NCBI RefSeq assembly: GCF_001428625.1
Contig: NZ_LMIE01000004.1
Span: 1-64,000 of the forward strand
Length of the DNA: 64,000 nucleotides
Direction of reading: 5' to 3'
From: Hydrogenophaga sp. Root209
GTDB lineage: Bacteria > Pseudomonadota > Gammaproteobacteria > Burkholderiales > Burkholderiaceae_C
Positions within the stretch are counted from its first letter, which is position 1; every line of letters begins with the position of its first letter. The notes beneath the pieces are model-generated. The model was not told where the DNA came from, made no database searches, and saw nothing but the letters and a program-made list of their open reading frames with translations. Shown here piece by piece: positions 47,170 through 55,923 of the stretch. A program made the translations under genes and the position numbers.

Positions 47170-49371
47170 ATGAGGATATTCAGTATCATTACGCGCCTAA
47201 TCCGAAGATCCAATCGAGAATTGAGAAGCATAGCCGCACAATTGTTTAATCAATTTGCATCCAGCTATCCAGAAAATAATTCCGCGCATCCATTCGTAAC
47301 AGCAAGTTATTTTGCATCTTTTGATCGCTCTTGCATCAAATATCTCGCTATTCGATATCCTCGTTTCCCCTTATTTCTGCGTGAACAGGCCGAGTTTGCG
47401 CTTACTCATTCTTTTAACTTGCTCGGATCTGGCAGATGCGTTGTATTCCACGGAATGGCCTCAAGAGGGAATGTTGCAGTAACCTATCCCGCCTCCAGGC
47501 CAGTTCGTGCGGATACTGCCGGACGTTGGTTGACCGGGCGAATCAACCGCACAAACTTGATTGAATCCCAACGCATTTGGCAATTGATCGGCCCGAACTA
47601 CGTGCCCATCGACTGGCAGCTGGATTTCAAATCGGGCTACCGTTGGCGTGAAAACATCTGGCATCGAAGTATTTCTTTTGGGCGATTGCCCGGTGTGGAC
47701 ATCAAAGTGCCCTGGGAGTTGGGGCGCATGCAACACCTGCCCACCTTGGCGCTGGCTTGCCATTTCGCGCGTACGGAAGCCCCTGGGTTTCGTGTAGCAG
47801 CAGAGTACGTCCAAGAGTTTCGCAACCAAGTGCTTGACTTCATCGCAACGAATCCCCCCGGTTTCGGCGTGAACTGGAGTTGCGCGATGGACGTGGCGAT
47901 ACGCTGTGCAAACCTGCTCGTGGCACGCGACATCATCATGGCTTCTGGTGAGCATCTGGATGACGTCTTTGAGCGCGTGCTCACCGCAAGCATCCTTGCT
48001 CACGCCAGGTACGTCGTCAAAAATCTAGAATGGTCACCCGTGTATCGCGGCAACCACTATCTGGCCAACATCGTCGGGCTACTCTTTGCCGCCACCTACT
48101 TGCCAAAGAGCGACGAGGTCGATGGATGGCTGGCATTCTCGGTGCAAGAACTCGTGGCCGAGGTTGACTATCAATTCCACGAGGACGGTAGCAACTTTGA
48201 AGCTTCGGTGTGTTACCACCGCTTGTCCGCAGAAATGGTGCTTTGGGGGTTTGCACTCTTGAGCAATCTGCCTGCAGAAAAACTCGCTGCTCTGACACAA
48301 CAAGACGTCCACCACCGCAAGAAGGTGTCGCGATTGCGCTCAGGAAGCTGGGAGATGCATCCCGTTCCGGGCAGTGATCGGGTGTCGCCAGTGCCGTCTT
48401 GGTGTTGGGAGCGCCTCGCCAAGATGGCGGATTTCACCCAAGCCTTGACACGGCCAGATGGGGCCGTCACTCAGTTTGGGGACAACGACAGCGGGCGTTT
48501 CTTGGTCATTGGCAGTGGCGAGCAGATTCGAGCAGACAACGACCCTGCAGCCTGCGCGTGGTCTCTGGACCACGGCTCGCTGTTGGCAGGGATTCGAGCA
48601 ATCTTGGCCGACGGGTCTCACAACACCGCTTACGACGACCCCGCTGCTCACATCATTCGGGCGTTTGCGGGGCTATATCCAACAGATCGAACCGCGACCT
48701 TTGCCCTCCCAGCAACGGACTCGTCTGGCGGTAGATGTGTGGGCGACGCGCAGGTATGGGCAGACCACATGCGACGATTCGAAAACACACCTCAAACAAG
48801 GCGCTGGAAATCTCACTTCTCAGCCAAACCATCGGGCTTGCTCAATGAAATGACGTACCAAGCTTTCATGGGCATGGGGTGTTTTGTGTTCCGCAGCCCT
48901 CGCGTCTATCTTGCGGTTCGCTGCGGTGAGATCGGCATCTCTGGGCTGGGCGCGCACGCGCATTGCGATCAGCTCGGTATCGAACTCGTGCTGGATGGAG
49001 TCGACCACGTTCGTGATCCGGGAACCTGCATCTACACCGCGTCGATGGAGAAACGAAACGCATACCGATCAGCCACGGCACACCATGTTCCCAGGGTGAA
49101 AGGCCGCGAACCCGCAAACCTGAACCTCGGTCCCTTTGACTTGCGTGGAGGCGCTGAAGGCGAATGCCTGTATTTCGGAAGCAAGGGGTTCATCGGTCGA
49201 CATTCAGGGTATGGCGCTTGGGTCTATCGCATCGTCGCGCTTGAGGATGATGGGATTTCGGTCCTGGACTTCACCGAAGGCGAACTATTGCTTGCCGACC
49301 CGACCCCACTGCCACTGCCTTTTTCGTCTGGTTACGGATATCCAGTCAGCCATGCGCCTTCACCACCGTGA
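47170..49371 (+). CDS. Heparinase II/III-like protein
   Basis: A 733-residue protein. A helical (alpha/alpha-toroid) N-terminal domain includes NWSCAMDVAIRCANLL and VYRGNHYLANIVGLLFAA, and the C-terminal beta-sandwich part has GAHAHCDQLGIELVLDG with likely catalytic or metal-site His. The family includes polysaccharide lyases, and members in O-antigen loci are thought to trim or modify the glycan. No signal peptide is clear. The first hundred codons are AT-rich (21/60 G+C at 47221-47280) and the rest GC-rich (38/60 at 47701-47760), so the gene looks mosaic. The ATG giving MRIFSIITR was preferred to an earlier TTG. Confidence 0.82.
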   Translation: MRIFSIITRLIRRSNRELRSIAAQLFNQFASSYPENNSAHPFVTASYFASFDRSCIKYLAIRYPRFPLFLREQAEFALTHSFNLLGSGRCVVFHGMASRGNVAVTYPASRPVRADTAGRWLTGRINRTNLIESQRIWQLIGPNYVPIDWQLDFKSGYRWRENIWHRSISFGRLPGVDIKVPWELGRMQHLPTLALACHFARTEAPGFRVAAEYVQEFRNQVLDFIATNPPGFGVNWSCAMDVAIRCANLLVARDIIMASGEHLDDVFERVLTASILAHARYVVKNLEWSPVYRGNHYLANIVGLLFAATYLPKSDEVDGWLAFSVQELVAEVDYQFHEDGSNFEASVCYHRLSAEMVLWGFALLSNLPAEKLAALTQQDVHHRKKVSRLRSGSWEMHPVPGSDRVSPVPSWCWERLAKMADFTQALTRPDGAVTQFGDNDSGRFLVIGSGEQIRADNDPAACAWSLDHGSLLAGIRAILADGSHNTAYDDPAAHIIRAFAGLYPTDRTATFALPATDSSGGRCVGDAQVWADHMRRFENTPQTRRWKSHFSAKPSGLLNEMTYQAFMGMGCFVFRSPRVYLAVRCGEIGISGLGAHAHCDQLGIELVLDGVDHVRDPGTCIYTASMEKRNAYRSATAHHVPRVKGREPANLNLGPFDLRGGAEGECLYFGSKGFIGRHSGYGAWVYRIVALEDDGISVLDFTEGELLLADPTPLPLPFSSGYGYPVSHAPSPP

Positions 49372-50660
49372 AAATTCTCATCATCACGTATTCGTATACG
49401 CCTGACCTGACGCCCAGAGCATTCAGATGGTCTGCATTGGCCCAACAGTTCTTGCAGTTGGGTCATGAAGTGCACGTTCTTTGTGCAGCACGTTTGTCTC
49501 AAGAACCGGCCGTATCAGATGACGGCGTGAAGGTGCACCGCGTTCAGGACTGGCTCTTGAATGCATCTCGGCGAGTGACTCCAACGAGCACCAGCACCAC
49601 GAATCCTCCACAGTCCACATTCGTGCACAAACTCAAAGCAACGCTGCGAAAGGTCGCAAGAGCGGTCTGGCGAACGACGTATTGGCCAGACTTTGCATGC
49701 GGATGGATCGTTCCCGCCACGGCCGCCGCCAGGCAGCTGTGCACTCACCACGATTTTGACTGGGTGATTTCTGTCTCTCATCCTTTCACCGGCCACGTCG
49801 TGGGTCATCGGGCTCGGACGGGTGCGGGCAAGGCGAAATGGTTGGTCGATATCGGTGATCCGTTCCACCTCATGTCGGAACCTGCTCCGAACAACCAGCG
49901 GTTCTTCTCGCGTCTGAACCGATTTGTCGAGAGTCGCATCCTCGCGAACGCAGACGCGGTGTGCGTGACCACCGAGTCCACACGACAAATGTACAAAGTG
50001 CACTTTTCGGTTCCGGACGAGAAAATCCGTCTGGCGCCACCCCTGTTGTCCCTGCCGGCGCTGCCGCTGGGAGCGCCGCCGTCCACACGCCCGGTATTGC
50101 GGTTGGTGTTTATAGGCACCCTGTACCGCAAGCTGCGCAGTCCGGGCTATATGCTGGCCTGCTTCGAAGCCCTGCTCTCTACCATTTCTGACAGACAACT
50201 GGAACTGCACCTCTACGGCGCCGTCAACGATTGCACTGAGGAGTTGGCGGCGTGCCCTGTTCAGGTCAGAAGCTCGCTCTACGTACATGGCATGGTCAGT
50301 CGGACTCAAGTCCATGAAGCCATGCTGGACGCGGACATTCTCGTCAACATCGGCAACGACTCTGCTTCGCAACTGGCGAGCAAAGTCATCGAGTACATGG
50401 CGGTGGGGAGGCCGATCCTGAATCTCATCAGTATTGAGCGGGACACCTCAGTACAGGCGCTTCGTGAATATCCCGCCACGTTGACGCTCATAAGAGCCTC
50501 CGAAGGGCCCACATTGAATGAGCTGGAAAAGCTACGAGCGTTCGTGCTTAGCCCGCCCGAGGTCTCCTTCTGTGAAGTTGAGAAAATCAGGGCGCGTTTT
50601 TCTGCAGCACATGTGGCAAATCTCTACATTGCACAAATGACGGGACAACCAGAACCATGA
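49368..50660 (+). CDS. Glycosyltransferase (GT4-like)
   Basis: A 430-residue GT-B protein. It starts at a GTG overlapping the upstream TGA (GTGA): MKILIITYSYTPDLTPRAFR. The N-terminal domain has DFDWVISVSHPFTGHVVG; the C-terminal one LRLVFIGTLYRKLRSPGYML and SKVIEYMAVGRPIL. Transfers an unknown sugar in repeat-unit assembly. Confidence 0.82.
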   Translation: MKILIITYSYTPDLTPRAFRWSALAQQFLQLGHEVHVLCAARLSQEPAVSDDGVKVHRVQDWLLNASRRVTPTSTSTTNPPQSTFVHKLKATLRKVARAVWRTTYWPDFACGWIVPATAAARQLCTHHDFDWVISVSHPFTGHVVGHRARTGAGKAKWLVDIGDPFHLMSEPAPNNQRFFSRLNRFVESRILANADAVCVTTESTRQMYKVHFSVPDEKIRLAPPLLSLPALPLGAPPSTRPVLRLVFIGTLYRKLRSPGYMLACFEALLSTISDRQLELHLYGAVNDCTEELAACPVQVRSSLYVHGMVSRTQVHEAMLDADILVNIGNDSASQLASKVIEYMAVGRPILNLISIERDTSVQALREYPATLTLIRASEGPTLNELEKLRAFVLSPPEVSFCEVEKIRARFSAAHVANLYIAQMTGQPEP

Positions 50661-50704
50661 ACAAGAAGCTGAGCTCGTTCGGAATGCCCAGTGAGTACCG
50701 CTGA
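50657..50704 (+). CDS. Possible 15-codon coupling ORF
   Basis: The ATG overlaps the glycosyltransferase TGA in the style of every other junction in this operon, but the frame (MNKKLSSFGMPSEYR) ends just after the likely epimerase start, out of phase with it. It may couple translation to the next gene, or be chance. Confidence 0.25.
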   Translation: MNKKLSSFGMPSEYR

Positions 50705-51650
50705 CATGCCGCCGGTTGTACTGACCGGCGCCAGCGGCTTCGTGGGTCGCCACTTGATTTCTTTGCTGTTGGCCGAGGGCACGCCGGTGCGGGCGCTGTC
50801 GAGGGCACCACGTGCCAGCGAGGGCAGCGGCATTGAATGGATCGTGGGTGACATGAAAGACCCGTCAGTATGGGAGCGGTTGCTGGTGCCTGACTGCACG
50901 GTGGTGCATCTGGCGTACGTGCCGCAACCCTCCATCAATGACGCTGTCGAGGTAACCCACACCATGGTGACCGGGTGCGCGAAGGCACGTATCCGCCGCC
51001 TGATCCACTGCAGCACGATCTCGGTTTTCGGAAGAACCGCCGGAGGCTCCATCAACGAATCGACTCCCTGCAATCCCATCGATGACTACGGGCAACAGAA
51101 GCTGGCGATTGAACGTACCTTCCTGGGGGCGGTAAACGGCCGTTTTGAACTGGCTGTGCTGCGGCCTGCCGCCGTGTTCGGACAGGGTGGGCAAGCACTG
51201 CAAACCTTGTGCAAGAGCCTCGTGTACAACCCCGGGTGGCTGAACTACGCTCGCTCCTCCCTGTTCGGACAACGCAGCATGCATCTCGTGCCGGTAGAGA
51301 ACGTCGTGGCAGCCCTGAGTTTCTTGTGCCAGGCACAGCGCACCCTCCAAGGTGACGTGTTCATCGCCTCTGAAGATCACGATTCGTCCAATACGTTTCG
51401 CTGCGTCGAGCAGTTGCTGATGAAAGCGTTGCAGGTTCCCGACTACCCCACTCGCCCGCTCCCGCTGCCCAAGTCGTTACTGCCGGCAATCCTTCGTCTG
51501 CGAGGTCGCAGCGAGATTGATCCGTACTGCACCTACGGGTCGACCAAGCTGCGGGCGTGGGGATTCGTTCCGCCATTGGAACTTGTCCCCGCATTGCAGG
51601 CGTTTGGAACGCGCTATCGAGACGGCTTGTCAACCAGAGAATCGATATGA
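50691..51650 (+). CDS. NAD-dependent epimerase/dehydratase (extended SDR)
   Basis: A 319-residue extended SDR. VVLTGASGFVGRHLISLLLA is the nucleotide-binding region, STISVFGRT the substrate-side Ser segment and DYGQQKLAIE the Tyr-x3-Lys site (written YGQQK). It is likely a sugar-nucleotide epimerase or reductase of the locus. The start may be the GTG used here or an ATG 15 bases later. The stop overlaps the next gene by four bases. Confidence 0.82.
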   Translation: MSTADMPPVVLTGASGFVGRHLISLLLAEGTPVRALSRAPRASEGSGIEWIVGDMKDPSVWERLLVPDCTVVHLAYVPQPSINDAVEVTHTMVTGCAKARIRRLIHCSTISVFGRTAGGSINESTPCNPIDDYGQQKLAIERTFLGAVNGRFELAVLRPAAVFGQGGQALQTLCKSLVYNPGWLNYARSSLFGQRSMHLVPVENVVAALSFLCQAQRTLQGDVFIASEDHDSSNTFRCVEQLLMKALQVPDYPTRPLPLPKSLLPAILRLRGRSEIDPYCTYGSTKLRAWGFVPPLELVPALQAFGTRYRDGLSTRESI

Positions 51651-52798
51651 AGGTGCTCCTGGTCAACCATTTGCTGGACACCGTCACGGGTGGCGGAACC
51701 GCCGAGCGCACATTCCAGATTGCGCGGTTCCTCCAGCGTCAGGGCGTTCAATGCACCATCCTGACACTGGACATCGGCAACACGGCCGACAGGCAGCAAG
51801 AACTCGCAGACGTCAGGATGGTGGCTGCTCCATGCATCAACCAGCGGTTCTTCATACCGAAGTTGTCTTCCAGCGAGCTTCAGGCGTTGGTGGCCGACGC
51901 CGATGTGGTGCATCTCTCCGGACACTGGACCGTGTTGAACGCTCGGGTTTTCCTTGCTTGCCGCAAGCTGGGCAAGCCGTACCTTTTTAATCCGGCCGGG
52001 GCGCTGCGGCCATTTGGACGATCGCTTCTGATCAAGCGCCTATACAACGCCTGGGTGGGCAGCCAGATCGCCACCTCGGCAGCAAGGTGCATCGCCATTA
52101 CACAAGACGAGCGCGCCGACTTCCTGGCCTTCGGCGTACCCGATGAGCGGATATGCGTCATACCCAACGGCATCGACCTAGAGCAATACGCGCACACCGT
52201 CCGAAGTCGCGACGCGGCCTGCGCCGATATCGCCTCCGGTTTGAAAGGAGCCCCCTACGTTCTGTTCCTCGGACGGCTCAACCACATCAAAGGCCCAGAC
52301 CTGTTGCTGGAGGCCTTTGCCGCCATTGCCAGCCGATTTCCAGAGCACCACCTCGTGATGGCCGGGCCGGACGGTGGCCTGCTGGAGACGCTGCGGGCGA
52401 GAGCTTTGGCTCACAGTCTGCAAGACCGGGTGCACTTCTCTGGTTTCATCAGCGGGGCGAAGAAGTCCGAGGCCTTGCGCTTCGCCAGTTTGCTGGCCAT
52501 CCCTTCACGACGCGAAGCCATGTCCATCGTGGTGCTTGAGGCAGGTGCGTGCGGATGTCCGGTGCTGTTCACCGACGCGTGCGGACTGTCGGAAATCGCA
52601 CAGGCCGGGGCCGGGATCATGGTGGCCGTCAGTACAGACGCGCTGATTGCAGGGCTGGCACAGGCACTGGATTCGCCTCAGCAGCAACGGCATAGCGCAC
52701 AGGTACTCGCGCACATCGTTGCCGACGAGTACCTCTGGCAAGTCCAGGCTGCGCGCTACGCCTCGCTGTGCAACGACATCTTGTCGGAGCGTGCATGA
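51647..52798 (+). CDS. Glycosyltransferase family 4 protein
   Basis: A 383-residue GT-B enzyme. NHLLDTVTGGGTAERTFQIA begins the donor/acceptor fold; VPDERICVIPNGIDLEQY, VLFLGRLNHIKGPDLLLEAF and EAMSIVVLEAGACGCPVLFT are classical GT4 motifs (the last the E-x7-E). The start is fixed by an ATGA overlap. Sugar unknown. Confidence 0.9.
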   Translation: MKVLLVNHLLDTVTGGGTAERTFQIARFLQRQGVQCTILTLDIGNTADRQQELADVRMVAAPCINQRFFIPKLSSSELQALVADADVVHLSGHWTVLNARVFLACRKLGKPYLFNPAGALRPFGRSLLIKRLYNAWVGSQIATSAARCIAITQDERADFLAFGVPDERICVIPNGIDLEQYAHTVRSRDAACADIASGLKGAPYVLFLGRLNHIKGPDLLLEAFAAIASRFPEHHLVMAGPDGGLLETLRARALAHSLQDRVHFSGFISGAKKSEALRFASLLAIPSRREAMSIVVLEAGACGCPVLFTDACGLSEIAQAGAGIMVAVSTDALIAGLAQALDSPQQQRHSAQVLAHIVADEYLWQVQAARYASLCNDILSERA

Positions 52799-54051
52799 GG
52801 GTTTTGCTGGTCAGCCAGTATTTTTGGCCTGAAACCTTCGGCATCAATGCATTGGCGAGGAGCCTGCAAGAACGCGGCTTACACATCACCGTGCTGACCG
52901 GCAAACCCAACTACCCCGAAGGGCACATCTTCAAAGAGTACTCAGCCTGGGGCGTGCAGCGCGAGCAGCACATGGGTGTGGAAATCATTCGTCTGCCACT
53001 CGTTGCGCGTGGCGTGCTCTCGCCGGGCCGTCTGGTGTTGAACTACCTGTCATTCATTGCCTCCGGTACCGTGATCGCGCCGTGGCTGCTACGCGATCGT
53101 CGCTTCGACGTGGTTTTTGTCTACGCTCCATCGCCCTTGCTGCAAGCCTTGCCTGCCGTGTTTTTGGCCTGGCTCAAGCGCGCACCGCTGGCGGTATGGG
53201 TTCAAGACCTCTGGCCGGAAAGTCTGTCCGCGACGGGGTTCATCAAGAACCGCATGGCTCTGGGTCTGGTCGCGCGCGTGGTGCGCTTCATCTACCGACA
53301 TACCGACCGTGTGCTGGTGCCCTCCGAGGCATTCAGGGCGCCGATCCTCGCGCTGACAAACGGCACCGCCAACATCCACTACTACCCGAACGCATGGGTC
53401 GAAGAAGCAGTGTCCGAAGCCCCCGTCGACGTGGATTCCTTGGTCAACGACATCGCCTCGGGCTTCTCGATCGTGTTCGCCGGCAACCTCGGCGCCGCCC
53501 AATCCCTCGACACCATCCTGGATGCGGCCGAGCGGCTTCAGAACGCCAAATCGCACGCGCGGTTCTTTCTGATTGGCAGCGGCAGTCTCTCCAACTGGCT
53601 AAGCGACGAGATCCAGCGCCGCAACCTGCGCAATGTGACGTTGCCCGGGCGGTTTCCACCCGCCGCCATGCCTCGGCTGTACGAAGCGGCGTCAGCTTTG
53701 CTGGTGTCGTTGCGCAACGAACCGATCTTTTCGTACACGATTCCGAGCAAGGTGCAAGGCTATCTGTCCGCCGGACGGCCTGTCGTCGCCTCGCTCAACG
53801 GCGAGGGCGCCCGGGTGGTCACAGAAGCCGGCGCGGGCATAGCGTGCGCCGCCGGTGATGCCCAGGCACTGGCCGAAGCGGTGCAGGTTCTGACACAAAT
53901 GGACAGCAGTTCACGCACCAAAATGGGCGAAAATGCCCGCCGGTATGCGCTTGCTCATTTCTCTCTGGACCGGTTGGCCAGTGATCTGGTGGGGCAGTTC
54001 GAAGAACTTGTGGCCACACACGCCATTCAAAATCAGGAGAAATCACGGTGA
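52795..54051 (+). CDS. wbuB: Glycosyltransferase, WbuB-like (putative L-FucNAc transferase)
   Basis: A 418-residue GT4-type enzyme beginning MRVLLVSQYFWPETFGINAL. VTGKPNYPEGHIF-like VLTGKPNYPEGHIFKEY, VWVQDLWPESLSATGFIKN and YTIPSKVQGYLSAGRPVVAS are typical of the WbuB group. In E. coli O26-type loci wbuB lies with fnlA-fnlB-fnlC and transfers L-FucNAc, and the same set follows directly here. The role is therefore inferred from similarity and context. Overlaps both neighbours by four bases. Confidence 0.82.
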   Translation: MRVLLVSQYFWPETFGINALARSLQERGLHITVLTGKPNYPEGHIFKEYSAWGVQREQHMGVEIIRLPLVARGVLSPGRLVLNYLSFIASGTVIAPWLLRDRRFDVVFVYAPSPLLQALPAVFLAWLKRAPLAVWVQDLWPESLSATGFIKNRMALGLVARVVRFIYRHTDRVLVPSEAFRAPILALTNGTANIHYYPNAWVEEAVSEAPVDVDSLVNDIASGFSIVFAGNLGAAQSLDTILDAAERLQNAKSHARFFLIGSGSLSNWLSDEIQRRNLRNVTLPGRFPPAAMPRLYEAASALLVSLRNEPIFSYTIPSKVQGYLSAGRPVVASLNGEGARVVTEAGAGIACAAGDAQALAEAVQVLTQMDSSSRTKMGENARRYALAHFSLDRLASDLVGQFEELVATHAIQNQEKSR

Positions 54052-54902
54052 GAGTTTTGGTATTGGGTGCCTCGGGCATGCTGGGCAACGCCATGCTGCG
54101 CACCCTGACGCAATCGGATGCCTTCGAAGTCTGGGGAACCGCCCGGTCGGCCAGCGTGTTGAAACACTTCGACGCCACCTTGGCGCAGCGCATCGTCACA
54201 GGCATTGATGTCGAGAACGTCGACGCACTGACCGCCTTGCTGGCCCAGGTGCGCCCTGAGGCGGTGATCAACTGCATCGGCCTCGTGAAACAACTGGCGC
54301 AAGCGGACGACCCGCTGTCCGCACTGCCCATCAACGCCCTGCTGCCTCATCGACTGGCGCGTCTGTGTGGGCTGATGGGTGCGCGCTTTGTGCACATCAG
54401 CACCGACTGCGTCTTCAATGGCAGAAAGGGTGACTATCACGAGTCCGACCCGTCGGACGCGGAAGACCTGTATGGCCGCTCCAAGTACCTGGGCGAAGTG
54501 ACTTACCCGCATGCCATCACGCTGCGCACGTCCATCATCGGCCACGAGTTGAGCAGCGCACACGGACTGGTCGGCTGGTTTCTCGCGCAGGAAGGCTCCG
54601 TCAAAGGCTATCGGAAGGCCATCTTCTCGGGCCTTCCCACTGCGGAACTCTCGCGCGTCGTGCGCGATGTCGTGCTACCCCACCCTGAACTGTCAGGCCT
54701 CTACCATGTGGCGGCGCAGCCCATCGCCAAGTTTGCCCTGCTGCAACTGGTGCGCGATGCCTACGGCAAGCATATCGACATCAAGCCCGATGACAGTGTC
54801 GCCATCGACCGGTCGCTGAACGCCGAGCGCTTCCGGGAAGCCACCGGGTATGTCGCTGCGCCTTGGCCCGAACTCATCACGCGGATGCGCGATTTTCACT
54901 GA
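54048..54902 (+). CDS. fnlB: RmlD-like reductase/epimerase of UDP-L-FucNAc synthesis (FnlB/WbjC)
   Basis: A 284-residue SDR starting at a GTG (GTGA overlap): MRVLVLGASGMLGNAMLRTL. STDCVFNGRKGDYHESDP and LYGRSKYLGEV (Tyr-x3-Lys) match the RmlD-like proteins between fnlA and fnlC. FnlB works on the 4-keto product of FnlA, reducing C4 after C3 epimerisation, before C2 epimerisation by FnlC. The role comes from neighbourhood plus family. Confidence 0.87.
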   Translation: MRVLVLGASGMLGNAMLRTLTQSDAFEVWGTARSASVLKHFDATLAQRIVTGIDVENVDALTALLAQVRPEAVINCIGLVKQLAQADDPLSALPINALLPHRLARLCGLMGARFVHISTDCVFNGRKGDYHESDPSDAEDLYGRSKYLGEVTYPHAITLRTSIIGHELSSAHGLVGWFLAQEGSVKGYRKAIFSGLPTAELSRVVRDVVLPHPELSGLYHVAAQPIAKFALLQLVRDAYGKHIDIKPDDSVAIDRSLNAERFREATGYVAAPWPELITRMRDFH

Positions 54903-54912
54903 AGGACTTTAG

Positions 54913-55923
54913 ATGTTTGCTGGCAAGACCCTGCTGATCACCGGAGGTACCGGCTCTTTCGGCAACGCGGTGCTGAGTCGTTTTCTCGATACCGACGTGC
55001 GAGAGATCCGGATCTTCAGTCGCGACGAGAAAAAGCAGGAGGACATGCGCATCGCGCTGAACAACGAGAAGCTCAAGTTCCATATTGGTGACGTCCGCAA
55101 TCTTGATAGCGTCGCCCAGGCAATGCATGGCGTCGACTACGTGTTTCACGCCGCAGCGCTCAAGCAGGTCCCGTCCTGCGAGTTTTATCCCATGGAGGCG
55201 GTGCGCACCAATGTGCTGGGCACGGAAAACGTGATGAACGCGGCCATCTCCGCGGGCGTGAAGCGCGTTGTGGTGCTCAGCACGGACAAGGCGGTCTACC
55301 CCGTCAATGCCATGGGCATCTCCAAGGCCATGATGGAGAAGCTGATGGTGGCCAAGGCCCGCTCGCGCCTGGAAGACGAAACCGTGCTGTGCGCCACCCG
55401 CTATGGCAACGTGATGGCATCGCGCGGCTCGGTGATCCCTCTGTTCGTGGATCAGATGCGGGTCGGCAAGCCGCTGACGGTGACTGACCCGAACATGACG
55501 CGGTTCCTGATGTCGCTGGAGGATTCGGTCGATCTCGTGCTGCATGCATTCGAGCACGCGGTGCAAGGTGACATCTTTGTGCAGAAGGCACCCGCCTCGA
55601 CAGTAGGCGACCTCGCCCAGGCACTCATTGCGCTGTTCAAGAGCGAGAGCGCCGTGCGCGTGATCGGCACGCGGCATGGCGAAAAGTTGTACGAATCGCT
55701 GCTATCGCGCGAAGAGATGGCGCGCGCCGATGACATGGGCCGTTACTACCGGGTACCAGCCGACGACCGCGACCTCAACTACAACAAGTACTTCGTCGAA
55801 GGCGAGACCCGCGTGTCGACCCTGGAGGACTACACCTCGCACAACACCGAGCGCCTCGACATCGAACAGGTCCAACAATTGCTGCTCAAGCTCGACTTCA
55901 TTCAGGACGCGCTCCATGCTTAA
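54913..55923 (+). CDS. fnlA: UDP-GlcNAc 4,6-dehydratase/5-epimerase (FnlA/WbjB)
   Basis: A 336-residue extended SDR closely matching FnlA: LLITGGTGSFGNAVLSRFLD, IFSRDEKKQEDMR, AALKQVPSCEFYPMEAV, and STDKAVYPVNAMGISKAMME in which Met replaces the usual active-site Tyr (M-x3-K), as in this family. It starts the UDP-L-FucNAc branch from UDP-GlcNAc. AGGA precedes the ATG. It overlaps fnlC by 8 bp. Confidence 0.94.
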   Translation: MFAGKTLLITGGTGSFGNAVLSRFLDTDVREIRIFSRDEKKQEDMRIALNNEKLKFHIGDVRNLDSVAQAMHGVDYVFHAAALKQVPSCEFYPMEAVRTNVLGTENVMNAAISAGVKRVVVLSTDKAVYPVNAMGISKAMMEKLMVAKARSRLEDETVLCATRYGNVMASRGSVIPLFVDQMRVGKPLTVTDPNMTRFLMSLEDSVDLVLHAFEHAVQGDIFVQKAPASTVGDLAQALIALFKSESAVRVIGTRHGEKLYESLLSREEMARADDMGRYYRVPADDRDLNYNKYFVEGETRVSTLEDYTSHNTERLDIEQVQQLLLKLDFIQDALHA

